Source: Clostridia bacterium (GTDB lineage: Bacteria; Bacillota; Clostridia; RGIG6154). From it: 64,000 nt of DNA. Under the pieces are notes generated by a model, which was given only the letters and a program-made list of their open reading frames with translations, did not search any database and was not told where the DNA came from. Shown here piece after piece: positions 24,685-32,591 of the stretch. Each line of letters begins with the position of its first letter. Positions within the stretch are counted from its first letter, which is position 1. The translations under genes were made by a program, and so were the position numbers. The stretch spans positions 1-64,000 of the forward strand of contig JAGAJK010000087.1 of NCBI GenBank assembly GCA_017626145.1, in the 5' to 3' direction.

Positions 24685-25587
24685 TTAAAGTGCTGACTGA
24701 GTATCAGTCGGATCACCGTTAATTGCAAGGTCATATTCGTGTGACCAGTCCATACCTCTGTATTCAGCAGCTCTGTCGTCATTTTCGATAAAGTCCATAA
24801 GAAGGTCAAGCATTTCTTTTGTCCATGTGTTTTTATCAATCTGTGCAGTAGTGAATTTATTCTGTGTAATCATTTCAAAACCGAACATATCCTTGACCTG
24901 GGTTTTTGACGCACCGTCAACAACCTCCGGGACAAGATGGGATGGAATAAATAATACACCGCCACCTGCGCCAAATACAATATCACCGGGCAGACAAATA
25001 GCATTGCCTATTCTTGTTGCCGTGTTAAAACCTGTCATAATAAAGTCTCTTATAGGTGTGGGGTCAATACCTCTGAAATAAACCTGAACATCGTCGATTT
25101 TTTTCATCTGTTCAACATCACGAACACCGCCCCAGATAACACCGCCACCTGTTTTGGTTTTATTTTTTATAGCTGTTGTAAGATTTCCGCCTAAAAATGT
25201 ACCCTTATAAATCTTATCGTACATATCAACGACTACAACGTCACCTTCAACTAAGCTGTCGATAACCCATTGATTGTATGTACCTGTTCTGTTTTCTGCT
25301 CTTCCCTGATTTTTAACAACCTCGTCAAGGTCGGGGCGGAAAGGACAGTAAGTAGCAGTTACTGCTCTTCCTATTAACTTTCTTCCGTCATCGTGAAGTG
25401 TCTTGAGTCTGCCCTCAAACTGGCTTTCGTAGCCTTTTACAAATATAGGCTTCCATACTTCCTCTAAAGTAAGATTTCTTAAAGCTTTTAAATACTTGTC
25501 CGGCACATAAGGTCTGCCGTCATCAAGTCTGTCACCTTTCCATTGTGGTGTCAATGCAATAATATCTTCTCTGCAATTAAATTTCAT
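24685..25587 (-). CDS. RraA-like aldolase family protein
   Basis: The 300-residue protein has the RraA fold with its binding motif: a glycine-rich GNLTTAI, then GGVIWGGVRDVEQM, where the Arg-Asp pair matches the pyruvate- and metal-binding residues of HMG/CHA aldolases. It has an N-terminal extension relative to typical 160-230-residue forms, as in other sugar-operon members. Such enzymes cleave 4-hydroxy-2-oxo acids to pyruvate plus an aldehyde or acid. It overlaps the SDR gene by 4 nt. RNase E regulation, the namesake role, is unlikely here. Confidence 0.85.
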   Translation of the reverse strand: MKFNCREDIIALTPQWKGDRLDDGRPYVPDKYLKALRNLTLEEVWKPIFVKGYESQFEGRLKTLHDDGRKLIGRAVTATYCPFRPDLDEVVKNQGRAENRTGTYNQWVIDSLVEGDVVVVDMYDKIYKGTFLGGNLTTAIKNKTKTGGGVIWGGVRDVEQMKKIDDVQVYFRGIDPTPIRDFIMTGFNTATRIGNAICLPGDIVFGAGGGVLFIPSHLVPEVVDGASKTQVKDMFGFEMITQNKFTTAQIDKNTWTKEMLDLLMDFIENDDRAAEYRGMDWSHEYDLAINGDPTDTQSAL

Positions 25588-26309
25588 AAACTCATTCCTC
25601 CGTCTATTATAATATCCGTTCCTGTTATATATCTTCCTGCATCACCGCATAAAAGAAGTGCCGCACCTGAAATATCTTCGGCTTTTCCGGCATAACCCAT
25701 AGGTATTCCTGCTATAACAAGCCTGCTGTAATTTATGTCGCTTAATGCCTTTTCGTTTCTTGGCGTTGCAATAACTCCGGGGGAAATGTTATTTACCGTA
25801 ATGCCAAAGGGAGCTACCTGTTTTGCAATATTTTTAACAAGGCTCATTTGAGAACACTTGCTTGCAGCATATATCGCCATATCCTTGTGGGGCTTGTATT
25901 GCTGAACACTTCCGATTGTTATAATTCTTCCGAATTTGTTTTCTTTCATTTTGGGGAAATATTTCTGCATCAGCTTAAGTGAACTTTTCAAATTCACCTG
26001 AATCTGTTTGTCGAATTCTTCATCACCGATTTCGTTCCATGGTGTGCGAAACTGTACAGATGCATTTAAAATAAGAATATCAACATCACCTGTAAGTCTG
26101 TAAATCTCTTCTGCCGCAGTATTGTTTCCCAAATCCGAAACCACAGCAACAGAGTTGTTTATTTCCTTTGCCGCGTTTTCACATTTTTCCTTATTTGAAC
26201 CGTGCACAAAAACCTTTGCACCGTATTCAGTGAGGGTTTTTGCAAGAGCAAAGCCAATTCCTTGCGATGAGCCAGTCACAAGAGCTGTTTTTCCTGATAA
26301 TTTAAACAT
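25584..26309 (-). CDS. SDR family NAD(P)-dependent oxidoreductase
   Basis: The 241-residue classical short-chain dehydrogenase has TGSSQGIG near the N-terminus, LILNAS in place of NNAG, catalytic Ser in ITIGSVQQ, YAASK, and the C-terminal IIDGGMS. It probably oxidises or reduces a sugar or sugar acid. In this operon two roles are possible: a sugar 1-dehydrogenase feeding the lactonase, or a fructuronate reductase-like step next to UxuA. It is preceded by AAGGAG and followed by the overlapping RraA gene. Confidence 0.92.
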   Translation of the reverse strand: MFKLSGKTALVTGSSQGIGFALAKTLTEYGAKVFVHGSNKEKCENAAKEINNSVAVVSDLGNNTAAEEIYRLTGDVDILILNASVQFRTPWNEIGDEEFDKQIQVNLKSSLKLMQKYFPKMKENKFGRIITIGSVQQYKPHKDMAIYAASKCSQMSLVKNIAKQVAPFGITVNNISPGVIATPRNEKALSDINYSRLVIAGIPMGYAGKAEDISGAALLLCGDAGRYITGTDIIIDGGMSL

Positions 26310-26318
26310 AAAAACTCC

Positions 26319-26663
26319 TTAAAATAATATAAATTCGCTATTGGATTCACATACATCATTGTTTTCCACCACAGCGACCTTGCTGTTTTCTTCCAAAGCT
26401 ATACAATGCCACATACCTTTTTTCACATTATATAACTTCCCTTTTTCCATTTTCTGCTTTTTCTTATCTTTTCCTGTAAACAACACAGCTTTTCCTTCAA
26501 GCAATATAAAAACCTCATCACTGTCAAGATGTCTTTCAATTTTTTTAAGATTCTTTTCTTTTAATCTTTCACAGGAATTAATAATTGCCACTCTCCAATT
26601 ATTATAAGAAATCAAAACGGAAAATCCTTCACCGTTAAATTCTTTAATCTCTAATTCTGCCAT
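26319..26663 (-). CDS. Small cupin protein
   Basis: The 114-residue single-domain cupin has a core including HLDSDEVFILLEGKAVLFTG and KGKLYNVKKGMWHCIALEE, with metal-ligand-like His/Glu/His spacing. It overlaps the uxuA-like gene by 20 nt and is 9 nt before the SDR gene. Possible roles are sugar isomerisation, mutarotation or ligand sensing; nothing in the sequence decides. Confidence 0.8.
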   Translation of the reverse strand: MAELEIKEFNGEGFSVLISYNNWRVAIINSCERLKEKNLKKIERHLDSDEVFILLEGKAVLFTGKDKKKQKMEKGKLYNVKKGMWHCIALEENSKVAVVENNDVCESNSEFILF

Positions 26664-27600
26664 AAATACTCTCCATAATTCCTTTTAAGTAACCGATAGC
26701 ATACAATCTGCCAAGCGCAGTATAGCCTGCAGTTTCCTGCATTTCACCTGCCATTAAAGGCACATGGTCCACACGGATAGGAACATTAATGCCGAGTTTT
26801 TTATAAAGACGCATAATGTCAGCCATGTCAATTTCTCCGTTGTCGTGAAATGTTTCGTGGAATTTAAATTTATTTCCGGTTACGTTCCTGAAATGTATAA
26901 AGAAAATTTTATCCTTTAATTTTGGAATTACATCGTATAAATCTTCACCCATCATAAGGTAGCAAGCCTGACACATAGTGACTCCTAAATTAGGGCTGTC
27001 TACTATATTTATAGCTCTTTTGATATTATCAAAGCTAATCATAATACGTTCCACATCTCCGAGCTTTTCAAGCGGAGGGTCATCGGGGTGAAGCGCAAGC
27101 TTTATATTATATTTTTCTGCATAAGGTATAACTTTTTTGATGAAATATTCGTAGTTTTCCCATAATTCGTTTTGTGTTATCTTTTTGCCGTTGGGAGTAA
27201 AATCTTTCAAATCAAAACCGGTAACTTCTGCGTTGCCTCTTTCCTTTATATCTGAGGATGTTCTCAGCCAACCGATATGTGCCATAAAATTAAAGCAAAG
27301 AGTACGAATGTCCAGCTTATCCATATATTCAAGCATCAGAATTACCTTTTGGATGCATTCATCCCTTTTTTCATCTCCTGCCTTTATATGGTCGTGCAGT
27401 TCATTAGGCAGGGGTTCTATAATTACAGGCTTTATTCCAAAGTCGGTAAAATTTTTGTAAACCTTTTCCCAATGCGAAAAATTGGTAATGTCAAAATCAC
27501 TTGTTTCGGGTAGTCTTATAACTGCATTTTCAACGCCGCACTGTTTTGCAAAGTCCCACGTTAAATCGTGTTCACTTTTTAAATAGTCAGTTAAAATCAT
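26644..27600 (-). CDS. UxuA-like mannonate dehydratase family protein
   Basis: The 318-residue TIM-barrel protein has hallmarks of mannonate dehydratase: LALHPDDPP, a MCQACYLM cysteine-containing strand, FIHFRNVTG, FHDNGEIDM and VPIRVDHVP. UxuA converts D-mannonate to 2-keto-3-deoxygluconate with a divalent metal. The protein is shorter than E. coli UxuA (about 390 residues), so it belongs to a compact subgroup and the exact sugar acid could differ. It is the first gene of a six-gene operon and follows AGGTG. Confidence 0.87.
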   Translation of the reverse strand: MILTDYLKSEHDLTWDFAKQCGVENAVIRLPETSDFDITNFSHWEKVYKNFTDFGIKPVIIEPLPNELHDHIKAGDEKRDECIQKVILMLEYMDKLDIRTLCFNFMAHIGWLRTSSDIKERGNAEVTGFDLKDFTPNGKKITQNELWENYEYFIKKVIPYAEKYNIKLALHPDDPPLEKLGDVERIMISFDNIKRAINIVDSPNLGVTMCQACYLMMGEDLYDVIPKLKDKIFFIHFRNVTGNKFKFHETFHDNGEIDMADIMRLYKKLGINVPIRVDHVPLMAGEMQETAGYTALGRLYAIGYLKGIMESIYGRIRD

Positions 27601-27618
27601 TTTTTATCACCTATGTTT

Positions 27619-27647
27619 AGTATAATACACAAATCTGCCCTTTTCAA
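27619..27647 (-). promoter_or_regulatory. Promoter of the six-gene mannoside operon
   Basis: On the minus strand TTGAAA (27647-27642) and TATACT (27624-27619) are 17 nt apart, giving a leader of about 12 nt. The AraC gene starts 131 nt away on the other strand, so this intergenic region should hold the AraC operators. Confidence 0.75.
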
Positions 27648-27730
27648 CCTATAATTCGGCACAAAAAGTTTGTTTTTTTACACTTGACAAACCTGTTATA
27701 ATATGTAAAAATAATTACGGGGTGAAAAGA

Positions 27731-28486
27731 ATGGATAATTCGGTTTGTAATTTCAGCATTATAGACATAATTCATATAAACAGAAACAAGTGCAGTATAA
27801 AGACAGTCGATAAGGCATATTGCGTTTTAAGCTGCAGAATAAACGGAAAAAGCAAATTCTTTTATGAAGAAAAGGAATTGCTGATAGATACAGGTAACGT
27901 GATATTTGCCCCATCGGGCTCAAGCTACAGCCAGGAAACAGATGGGGAAGAGGTGATTTGCTTTCATCTTGAAACAGACAAAAAATTTATGGATAAGGTC
28001 AGAATTTTTAAATTTGAAAATTCTGAGGAAATAAAGAATTTGTTTATTCACGCATATTCGGTATGGAAAAAGAAAGAAAACAATTGTACGTACAAAAGTC
28101 TGTCGGATTTGTACAATATATTATCAAGACTTGAAATAAGGAAAACTACAGTCTGTCCTGAGATTATAAAGAAAGCGGTGGAACATATAAACACTCATAT
28201 GTTTGAAACGCAGTTCAGTATAAACACGGCTTTTGTGAAATCAAATATAAGCAGGACGTATTTTAACAGAGTTTTTAAGGAATTTTACGGCTGTACACCG
28301 GTTAACTACATTAATAAGAAAAGAATAAACAAAGCAAAAATGCTTCTTAACACAGGTAATTATACCAAGGAAGAGATTGCGTTTCTCTGCGGATTTGATA
28401 ATGTAAAGTATTTTTATACTTTGTTTAAAAAGCTTACTGGTGTGACTACAGGCGGATATATAAAAAACAAAAACGCATCCATATGA
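27731..28486 (+). CDS. AraC family transcriptional regulator
   Basis: The 251-residue regulator has an N-terminal cupin-type sensor domain (about 1-125; LIDTGNVIFAPSGSSYSQE) and a C-terminal pair of helix-turn-helix motifs (about 150-245; FSINTAFVKSNISRTYFNRVFKEF, then YTKEEIAFLCGFDNVKYFYTLFKKLTG). ATG at 27731 with GGGGTG upstream is preferred to GTG at 27722. A TATAAT -10 lies at 27697-27702. Its divergent position suggests control of the uxuA-GH38 operon by a sugar or sugar acid. Confidence 0.92.
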   Translation: MDNSVCNFSIIDIIHINRNKCSIKTVDKAYCVLSCRINGKSKFFYEEKELLIDTGNVIFAPSGSSYSQETDGEEVICFHLETDKKFMDKVRIFKFENSEEIKNLFIHAYSVWKKKENNCTYKSLSDLYNILSRLEIRKTTVCPEIIKKAVEHINTHMFETQFSINTAFVKSNISRTYFNRVFKEFYGCTPVNYINKKRINKAKMLLNTGNYTKEEIAFLCGFDNVKYFYTLFKKLTGVTTGGYIKNKNASI

Positions 28487-28496
28487 CGGATGCGTT
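28472..28496. terminator. Bidirectional terminator between AraC and MgtC genes
   Basis: A 9-bp perfect stem (AACGCATCC with GGATGCGTT) overlaps the AraC stop codon and abuts the convergent MgtC stop. T-rich tails are short, so strength is uncertain. Confidence 0.6.
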
Positions 28497-29177
28497 CTAT
28501 TCGCCGCTTTTAACACTGCACTTGTATGTGAAAAGCTCAGAAATTTCTTCTTCTGAAATTTGAGAATGAATTTCAACATAGAAAATATAGTCTGCAGTAT
28601 TTGAATCGGATCTTCTCTTGATGCTGACATTGTTTACGTGAATGTCGTGACTGAGCAACATCTGAGTGGCAGATTTCTGGAAACCTTTTTCGTTTACGTC
28701 GTTGATGCTGATAACTCTGATTTTGGGCATACGGAAAAGCTTTATGTTAGAATGCAGGGTGTATTGCATTACAAGTATTATCATTGTAGCGACAATTCCT
28801 ACTGAATACATACCTGCTCCCAAAGCAAGACCGATACCTGATGTTGCCCATATTCCTGCAGCGGTAGTAAGACCTTTTACAGTCTGACGCTGAACAAAAA
28901 TAATTCCTGCGCCGAGAAAACCTACGCCACTTACAACCTGTGAAGCAATCCTTGATGCATCTGTAACCTTCATTCCTGTTTCGCCAATATCAAAAAACCC
29001 GTATTTTGAAACAATCATCATAAGTGCAGAAGCGCATGCAACTATACAGTGAGTACGTATACCTGCTTCTTTGGCGCGGTTTTTTCTTTCAATGCCGATT
29101 GCAATACCACAAAGGCAGGCAACTATCATTCTCAGAAAAAACTCACCATTGTTTGAAATGAAAAATTCCTGTGTCAA
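28497..29177 (-). CDS. MgtC/SapB family membrane protein
   Basis: The 226-residue protein has four to five transmembrane helices with the family signature RMIVACLCGIAIGIERK and GVGFLGAGIIF, and a C-terminal ACT-like domain (about 150-226). MgtC proteins are linked to magnesium limitation and ATP homeostasis; the biochemical role is unsettled. The start is TTG, supported by AAAGGATG 6-7 nt upstream. It follows the radical SAM gene by 30 nt. Confidence 0.92.
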   Translation of the reverse strand: MTQEFFISNNGEFFLRMIVACLCGIAIGIERKNRAKEAGIRTHCIVACASALMMIVSKYGFFDIGETGMKVTDASRIASQVVSGVGFLGAGIIFVQRQTVKGLTTAAGIWATSGIGLALGAGMYSVGIVATMIILVMQYTLHSNIKLFRMPKIRVISINDVNEKGFQKSATQMLLSHDIHVNNVSIKRRSDSNTADYIFYVEIHSQISEEEISELFTYKCSVKSGE

Positions 29178-29207
29178 CTATACCATCCTTTCCTTATTAT
29201 TTATATG

Positions 29208-30083
29208 TTATATACCGCGACAGTCAAAATCGGGTATAAAACTTTCTGATGCTGTTTCCCCTTCCTGAATATAAGCGTTCTCAATTCCGTAGCTTAAGGC
29301 GTATGCAACGATAAGGTCGTATTCTTCCTTCGTAAGCTTTCTGTTAATTTCGGGGTAGTCTTCAAGATTTGCCGGGGTAAACTGATTCATTATACTGATA
29401 ATTATACGGTTGCCGTAACTTTCATGCAGATATTTTAGAATATTTTTTGAGTTTTCAACATATCCGGGTAAACAAAGGTGGCGGACAAGCACACCCTGCT
29501 TCATCATGCCGTCATCGTCAAAAACCAGCTCCTTCTGCTTTACCATTTCGTCGATAGCTTGTTTTGCAACCTGAGGATAATCAGGTGCTTTTGAATATTT
29601 ATCGGAAAGAGAAGCATCCCAGTACTTAAAATCAGGAAGATAAATATCAACAAAGGGTTCGAGCATTTTTAAGGTTTCATGCGACTCATAGCCGCTGCAG
29701 TTATAAACAACAGGAACGGATAATCCGTTATTTCTGGCAATGCCAATGGCACAAGCTATCTTGTCTGCAAAATGAGTGCCGGTTACAAGATTTATGTTGT
29801 GAGCACCCTTTTTCTGCAATTCCAGGAAAATCTCAGCAAGTCTTTCAACCGAAATTTCCTTACCGGTGTTATTTAATGAAATATTCCTGTTCTGACAGTA
29901 TACACATTTTAAGTTACACCCGCTGAAAAACACCGTGCCTGAACCTTTGTCACCTGAAATACAAGGCTCTTCCCACATATGCAGGGAAGCATTCGCGGCA
30001 AGAATTTTATCGTATGTATTGCATAATCCTTTTTTATGCTGTCTGTCAATGTTACATTTTCTCGGACACAAATTACAAGTCAT
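29208..30083 (-). CDS. Radical SAM protein, PflA-like
   Basis: The 291-residue protein has the radical SAM motif CNLKCVYCQN, preceded by an N-terminal cysteine cluster CNLCPRKC that may hold another iron-sulfur cluster. The arrangement matches the PflA-like/YgiQ-unrelated group often annotated as pyruvate formate-lyase activating-like. No glycyl radical enzyme is nearby, so the substrate is unknown. It starts after AAGGTG and is 26 nt after the small membrane protein gene. Confidence 0.88.
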   Translation of the reverse strand: MTCNLCPRKCNIDRQHKKGLCNTYDKILAANASLHMWEEPCISGDKGSGTVFFSGCNLKCVYCQNRNISLNNTGKEISVERLAEIFLELQKKGAHNINLVTGTHFADKIACAIGIARNNGLSVPVVYNCSGYESHETLKMLEPFVDIYLPDFKYWDASLSDKYSKAPDYPQVAKQAIDEMVKQKELVFDDDGMMKQGVLVRHLCLPGYVENSKNILKYLHESYGNRIIISIMNQFTPANLEDYPEINRKLTKEEYDLIVAYALSYGIENAYIQEGETASESFIPDFDCRGI

Positions 30084-30109
30084 TTTTCACCTTATATAAT
30101 AATGAATTT

Positions 30110-30328
30110 TTATTTTTCTGAAATAACGTCGTAAAGCTCTGTCATAAGAAGGAACAGGCACACAGCACAATTAATGAAATTAAAATGGCTGTCAAGCAGA
30201 AAATAGACCATAAAAAGTGACGCAAGCCTGATGAGAAACTTTATAACAGTTCCTGCCTCGGATACCCTTGTGGTATTTCTGTCAACACTTCCTTCTGAGT
30301 TTTTTACCGTTTTTGTAAATTCACACAT
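30110..30328 (-). CDS. Small membrane protein of unknown function
   Basis: The 72-residue protein has a polar N-terminus of about 28 residues and two hydrophobic segments (30-48 and 50-66). AGGAGG lies 8 nt before the ATG, which argues that it is a real gene. It is probably co-transcribed with the radical SAM gene. No family is recognised. Confidence 0.6.
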   Translation of the reverse strand: MCEFTKTVKNSEGSVDRNTTRVSEAGTVIKFLIRLASLFMVYFLLDSHFNFINCAVCLFLLMTELYDVISEK

Positions 30329-30501
30329 AACTTTTGCCTCCTGTTTGTGTTGGATTTCAACTTACAGGTTAAGTGTAACAAAAGTTGTGGGTAATAAAAC
30401 GGACAGAAACATTTTGTTGGTATAATAAACAAGATTATACAACCAAAAGCTTTTAAAGTCAAGAAAAATAAAAATATTTTCACTTATAATAAAAAAACTA
30501 C

Positions 30502-30530
30502 TTGACATTACAAGATAAGTAGTATATAAT
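30502..30530 (+). promoter_or_regulatory. Upstream promoter of dockerin gene (P1)
   Basis: TTGACA and TATAAT are perfect consensus boxes with a 17-nt spacer. A second near-consensus promoter lies 95 nt downstream. Apart from these two, the gene-free stretch 30329-30667 shows only AT-rich sequence. Confidence 0.85.
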
Positions 30531-30596
30531 TTAATATGTGATATGGTTTGATTATAGTTTCTTTTTGAAAAAAAATAAAAATTTTCAAGAAATGTA

Positions 30597-30625
30597 TTGA
30601 CAAAAGTTTATATTTGTATTAAAAT
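30597..30625 (+). promoter_or_regulatory. Downstream promoter of dockerin gene (P2)
   Basis: TTGACA (30597-30602) and TAAAAT (30620-30625) have a 17-nt spacer and would give a leader of about 35 nt. Confidence 0.8.
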
Positions 30626-30667
30626 CACCATATAGAACAATAATAATTTTAGATAGGGAGAATGGTT

Positions 30668-31276
30668 ATGAAAAAAATTATTAGTATGCTTTTAGTAGTA
30701 ATGGTTGCAGTTTTAAGCTTTGCAACAGTAGGTAGCGCAGCTACAATAACAGCAGGTCAGATTGATGCTGCTGAGCAGATGTATCTTGCTTCTTCAGAAG
30801 ATTCTGCTGATATCACAGTATCAGCTGAAATCGTTGACGGCGATATCGTTGCTACATATTCGTCAGATGTTTTAGCAGCAGCTACAGATGCACAGGTAAC
30901 AATTATTATTTTCGATGCTACAACAGTTGCTACTCCATCAGCGGGTAATATGATTCAGATCGACCAGTTTGCTTATGATTCAGAAGTTAACACATATACA
31001 TATGAATATGCGGCAGAAGCAGGTCAGAAGATTGTTGTTATGATGGGCGGTACAGATATTGATAATCCTGGCAGAACAGAAATCGTAGTTGAAGCTGACG
31101 GTACTGTTGGTGACGTAAATGGTGACGAAAAAGTTACAATGACAGATGCTATCGCAGTTGCTTACTACACAGTTAATGGAGGTTTCACATCTAATCAGTT
31201 AAAGTTAGCTGACTTCAATAACGATGGTGAAGTAACACTTGCTGACGCAATGGCAATCGCACAGGCTACAGTTTAA
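30668..31276 (+). CDS. Secreted stand-alone dockerin protein
   Basis: The 202-residue protein has a signal peptide (about 1-23, ending VGSAA), a beta-rich domain of about 115 residues with no recognised family, and a C-terminal type I dockerin at about 145-202. The dockerin has two calcium loops, DVNGDEKVTMTDA and DFNNDGEVTLADA. Dockerins plug into cohesins of cellulosome scaffolds, yet no enzyme module is attached and no cohesin gene is in the window. Codon use is plain and the promoters strong, suggesting high expression. ATG at 30668 is preferred over 30662, since GGGAG is 7 nt upstream. Confidence 0.88.
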   Translation: MKKIISMLLVVMVAVLSFATVGSAATITAGQIDAAEQMYLASSEDSADITVSAEIVDGDIVATYSSDVLAAATDAQVTIIIFDATTVATPSAGNMIQIDQFAYDSEVNTYTYEYAAEAGQKIVVMMGGTDIDNPGRTEIVVEADGTVGDVNGDEKVTMTDAIAVAYYTVNGGFTSNQLKLADFNNDGEVTLADAMAIAQATV

Positions 31277-31293
31277 TATAATAACAGAAAACC

Positions 31294-31323
31294 AAAACCA
31301 CGGCTTGCCGTGGTTTTTTTTGT
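31294..31323 (+). terminator. Terminator after dockerin gene
   Basis: AACCACGG-CTTG-CCGTGGTT is followed by a run of eight T, a textbook intrinsic terminator. Confidence 0.92.
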
Positions 31324-31324
31324 T

Positions 31325-31361
31325 AATTAATAAGACTGCGTTTAACGCAGTCTTATTAATT
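31325..31361. terminator. Bidirectional palindrome, terminator of the aldo/keto reductase gene
   Basis: A 16-bp perfect stem (31325-31340 with 31346-31361) with AT-rich ends. It lies 30 nt past the reductase stop on the minus strand. Confidence 0.75.
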
Positions 31362-31390
31362 ATTTAGTTTATAATTGAGTGTAATTGGTA

Positions 31391-32302
31391 TTATGGAATA
31401 ATATTGCCGGCGGCTTTATAAAGGTCGCTCCATTCTTTCCTGGTTAATCTTATTTCACTTCCGTCACAACATTTTTTTACTCTTTCGGGGTTTGTAGTTC
31501 CTAAAACTACCTGCATATCTGCCGGGTGTCTTGTAATCCACGAAACGGCTATTGCTTCTTTTGAAACATTATACTGCTTCGCTAAGTCCGCAAGAAGGGT
31601 GTTCAATTTACTATATTCTTTATCATCAATAAATACACCACCAAAGAAACCCTTCTGGAAAGGAGACCACGCCTGAATTGTTATATCGTTAAGTCGGCAA
31701 AAGTCTAAAACTCCGCTGTCACGGTTTACAGACTGTTCGTTATTCATATTAAGGCATATTGATGAATCAATAAGCTTTGAATGTACGATGCTTAACTGCA
31801 ATTGATTTACTATTAATTTTTCATCTGTGTACTTTTCAAGAAGCTGTATCTGATAAGGTGTATGATTTGAAACACCAAAATGTTTTACATAACCCTTTTC
31901 TTTAAGATAACGAAATGCTTCAGCTACTTCCTGGGGTTCAACCAATGGATCGGGACGGTGAAGAAGCAAAATATCAATGTAATCTGTTTTTAGTCTTTTT
32001 AAGCTTCCTGTTGCGGCTTCAATAATATGTTCTTTTGAAAAGTCAAAATATCCCTTGCTTATTCCGCATTTTGTCTGAATAATCATTTTTTCACGTTCGG
32101 CACTTTTAAGATTTATCGCATTACCAAAATTCTCTTCACAAATTCCGCCCGAATAAATATCTGCGTGGTCAAAAAAGTTAATGCCACAGGAAATTGCGGT
32201 TTCAACAAGCTCCTGTATTTCTTTTGAAGTCTTGTCTCTTATTCTCATACAACCGAGAATGATATCAGAGGCATTGTAGTCTGCTAATTTAATATATTTC
32301 AT
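31391..32302 (-). CDS. Aldo/keto reductase
   Basis: The 303-residue protein has the AKR catalytic tetrad: Asp and Tyr in FFDHADIYSGG, Lys in IIQTKCGI and His in LLHRPDP. The C-terminal GTTNPERVKKC block binds NADP(H). It resembles the YdhF-like subgroup of general aldehyde and ketone reductases. It is monocistronic and convergent to the dockerin gene. Substrate is unknown. Confidence 0.92.
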   Translation of the reverse strand: MKYIKLADYNASDIILGCMRIRDKTSKEIQELVETAISCGINFFDHADIYSGGICEENFGNAINLKSAEREKMIIQTKCGISKGYFDFSKEHIIEAATGSLKRLKTDYIDILLLHRPDPLVEPQEVAEAFRYLKEKGYVKHFGVSNHTPYQIQLLEKYTDEKLIVNQLQLSIVHSKLIDSSICLNMNNEQSVNRDSGVLDFCRLNDITIQAWSPFQKGFFGGVFIDDKEYSKLNTLLADLAKQYNVSKEAIAVSWITRHPADMQVVLGTTNPERVKKCCDGSEIRLTRKEWSDLYKAAGNIIP

Positions 32303-32404
32303 ATTTCACAACCTTTCTTTATTGTTGTACATTCAGTATAACGTATATTATATAAAAAAGCAATATTCATATTACATAAATAAGAATAAAAATGACCAAT
32401 TCTA

Positions 32405-32433
32405 TTGACAAAATCGCCTTAAAATGATAAAAT
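32405..32433 (+). promoter_or_regulatory. Promoter of the ZTP-riboswitch purine/folate operon
   Basis: TTGACA (32405-32410) and TAAAAT (32428-32433) with a 17-nt spacer put the start near 32440, just before the riboswitch. Confidence 0.85.
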
Positions 32434-32451
32434 TAATCTAATAAACAGAAT

Positions 32452-32552
32452 GTTTCTCTGTTACTGACGGGTTTGCAGAAATAACTGCATGGGAGCAGAG
32501 AGTTAAAACGCCGACCGTCTGGGCAGATTTCTATATTGAAGTCTGTCTTTTT
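32452..32552 (+). ncRNA. ZTP (pfl) riboswitch with terminator expression platform
   Basis: The RNA has the two parts of the pfl aptamer. The first is a helix 32455-32460 with 32496-32501 enclosing TTACTGACGGG and the hairpin 32474-32478/32485-32489. The second is the conserved 3' block CGCCGACCGTCTGGGCA at 32509-32525. The last bases of that block start an 8-bp terminator stem (32524-32531 with 32538-32545) followed by TCTTTTT, so ZTP binding should prevent termination. ZTP accumulates when 10-formyl-THF is short. The genes downstream (IMP cyclohydrolase, glyA, fhs) are typical targets, which supports the call. Confidence 0.9.
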
Positions 32553-32591
32553 CTGTATATACGGCGTAAATTTATTGAAAGGTAGTGAAAT

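Noticed and set aside
27684-27702. TTGACA with TATAAT as the AraC promoter
   Set aside because: The boxes are only 7 nt apart; the TATAAT may be used with a weaker -35 further upstream.
32452-32552. Guanine/adenine riboswitch upstream of the purine operon
   Set aside because: The three-way junction and loop-loop sequences of purine riboswitches are absent; the CCGTCTGGGCA block fits the ZTP class.
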